This document shows positions 63,027 to 64,000 of a stretch of DNA of 64,000 nt, one piece after another; positions within the stretch are counted from its first letter, which is position 1, and each line of letters starts with the position of its first letter. The DNA is taken from NCBI GenBank assembly GCA_043228905.1, contig JBHGNT010000004.1, positions 2,232,001 through 2,296,000 of the forward strand, in the 5' to 3' direction. The DNA is from Azolla caroliniana (taxonomy: Eukaryota > Polypodiophyta). Under the pieces are notes generated by a model. That model had not been told where the DNA came from. It did no database searches and was given only the letters and a program-made list of their open reading frames with translations. Both the position numbers and the translations under genes were made by a program.

Positions 63027-64000
63027 GACCCTTCTCCTAGGCTATATTTTCAAGTAGTGATCTTCTATCCCCTCAAAAGCCCCATTTGTATACCTAATCT
63101 TTCAAGAACAAACTCTTTTAAATGAACACACAATAAGAGTACAAGGAAAACAAGATTCACATAGACATAACAAATTAATGACTTTAAAAGAAAGCCAGCT
63201 TATTTTGCTTTTTCATCCCTTAGTTAAGGTCTCGACTCTGCTTGTTTTCCTTCTGTTTACTCAAATCAGTTTTTTGTTCCTTCTCTCTCAACATCCTTGT
63301 CCGTCATTGTTACTTCCAGGAACATTTTCTGGTACATCTTTCGTCTCACACTTTGGATGTTCTTCTAGGTTCGTCGCACATTCTATATTCATCTCCCATA
63401 TAAGAGAAGGGGTATAGCTCTAACATGTTCTTTATAGAAATCTATATATGCTTGTATTCACTACCTTATACTATGGAACATGTCAATATCGATTTTACAT
63501 TGTATCAAGTTATAAACAATCTTATAGGGTCACTCACTAAATTTATGAAGAGTTTTTTTTTCATAATGGGGATGCTCTTTTTTGTTCGTGTAACTTCTAA
63601 AATTTGTGCATTTGTCTTTGTTCTTAAGCAATATCTTAACATAAAGCATGAAAACCCAACATAAGGATTTCATCACATAATGACATCAAATGTGGATTTT
63701 GGGATAAAGAATAAGCTCAAGTATCACTAGACTAGTTACAACACTTACATTCACATTACATCAACATTCATTATCTTACATATATTAAGTAAAAGCACAA
63801 ACCTTATGATAGCGATAATGCACATTACATCAATATGTGTAGAATTTTTTGACCTTTCCATAACTCTTCCAAAGTGAGAGTTAATGGGCCATTAATACAA
63901 TTCATAGACTAAGTAATGGTACATGCACAAATATCCACAGAACTTCCCATATCTATAATTCTAGAGTTTGGAGTAAAAACAATATCTAATTTACACATGA
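63027..64000. other. AT-rich DNA with no supported feature
   Basis: The open frames here (63178-63417, 63425-63664) are hydrophobic and low in complexity, and show no domain. The first part is probably the 3' untranslated region of the SHIPPO-repeat gene. I see no RNA gene or repeat array. Confidence 0.6.

Overview
The window is eukaryotic nuclear DNA from the green lineage, most likely a streptophyte with swimming sperm (a charophyte alga, or a bryophyte/lycophyte/fern-grade plant). The evidence is GT-AG introns, plant-type LTR retrotransposons including a copia element with an initiator-Met-tRNA primer site, a plant-type telomere motif (TTTAGGG)2, and one host gene encoding a SHIPPO/ODF3-type ciliary protein, a family expected only where motile cilia are made. 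The species is inferred, not proven.

About 90% of the window is transposable elements. 1-5034 is a decayed Ty3/gypsy element (RT, RNase H, integrase, then a decayed coiled-coil ORF and an LTR-like tail). 5035-6684 is a minus-strand gypsy RT fragment joined to a minus-strand LTR. 6685-47744 is a Russian-doll nest. Outer plus-strand gypsy N1 (6685-47744, TSD ACGG) is split by minus-strand gypsy N2 (12007-40126, TSD GCGT). N2 is split by minus-strand gypsy N3 (18799-38000, TSD ACGC). N3 is split by a 12,162-bp DNA transposon N4 (23236-35397, TSD TGGT, 25-bp inverted termini). Separately, the 3' LTR of N1 is interrupted by a young, intact Ty1/copia element C1 (42275-47601, TSD CTTTC) whose two 607-bp LTRs differ at about two positions.

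N4 is the most interesting object. It carries a transposase gene whose intron is a 1.3-kb minisatellite of the self-complementary 12-mer AGCTAATTAGCT, plus two non-transposase genes on the opposite strand: a six-exon, 610-residue protein with a RING-like zinc motif, which has a second intron made of the same minisatellite, and an FCP1-like HAD-fold protein with an altered active site. The same 12-mer lies just inside both ends of N4. I know of no described family with this combination.

47745-58036 holds more LTRs and a broken plus-strand gypsy (E4, gag-PR-RT). Its protease is interrupted by two head-to-head LTRs, and one of those LTRs is split by a second DNA transposon D2 (51512-55474, 37-bp TIRs, TSD CCTT) built from AT-rich hairpin repeats. 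58037-58880 is a retroelement zinc-finger end; 58880-61350 is AT-rich intergenic DNA. 61536-63026 is the only clear host gene (SHIPPO-repeat protein). 63027-64000 shows no feature I can support.
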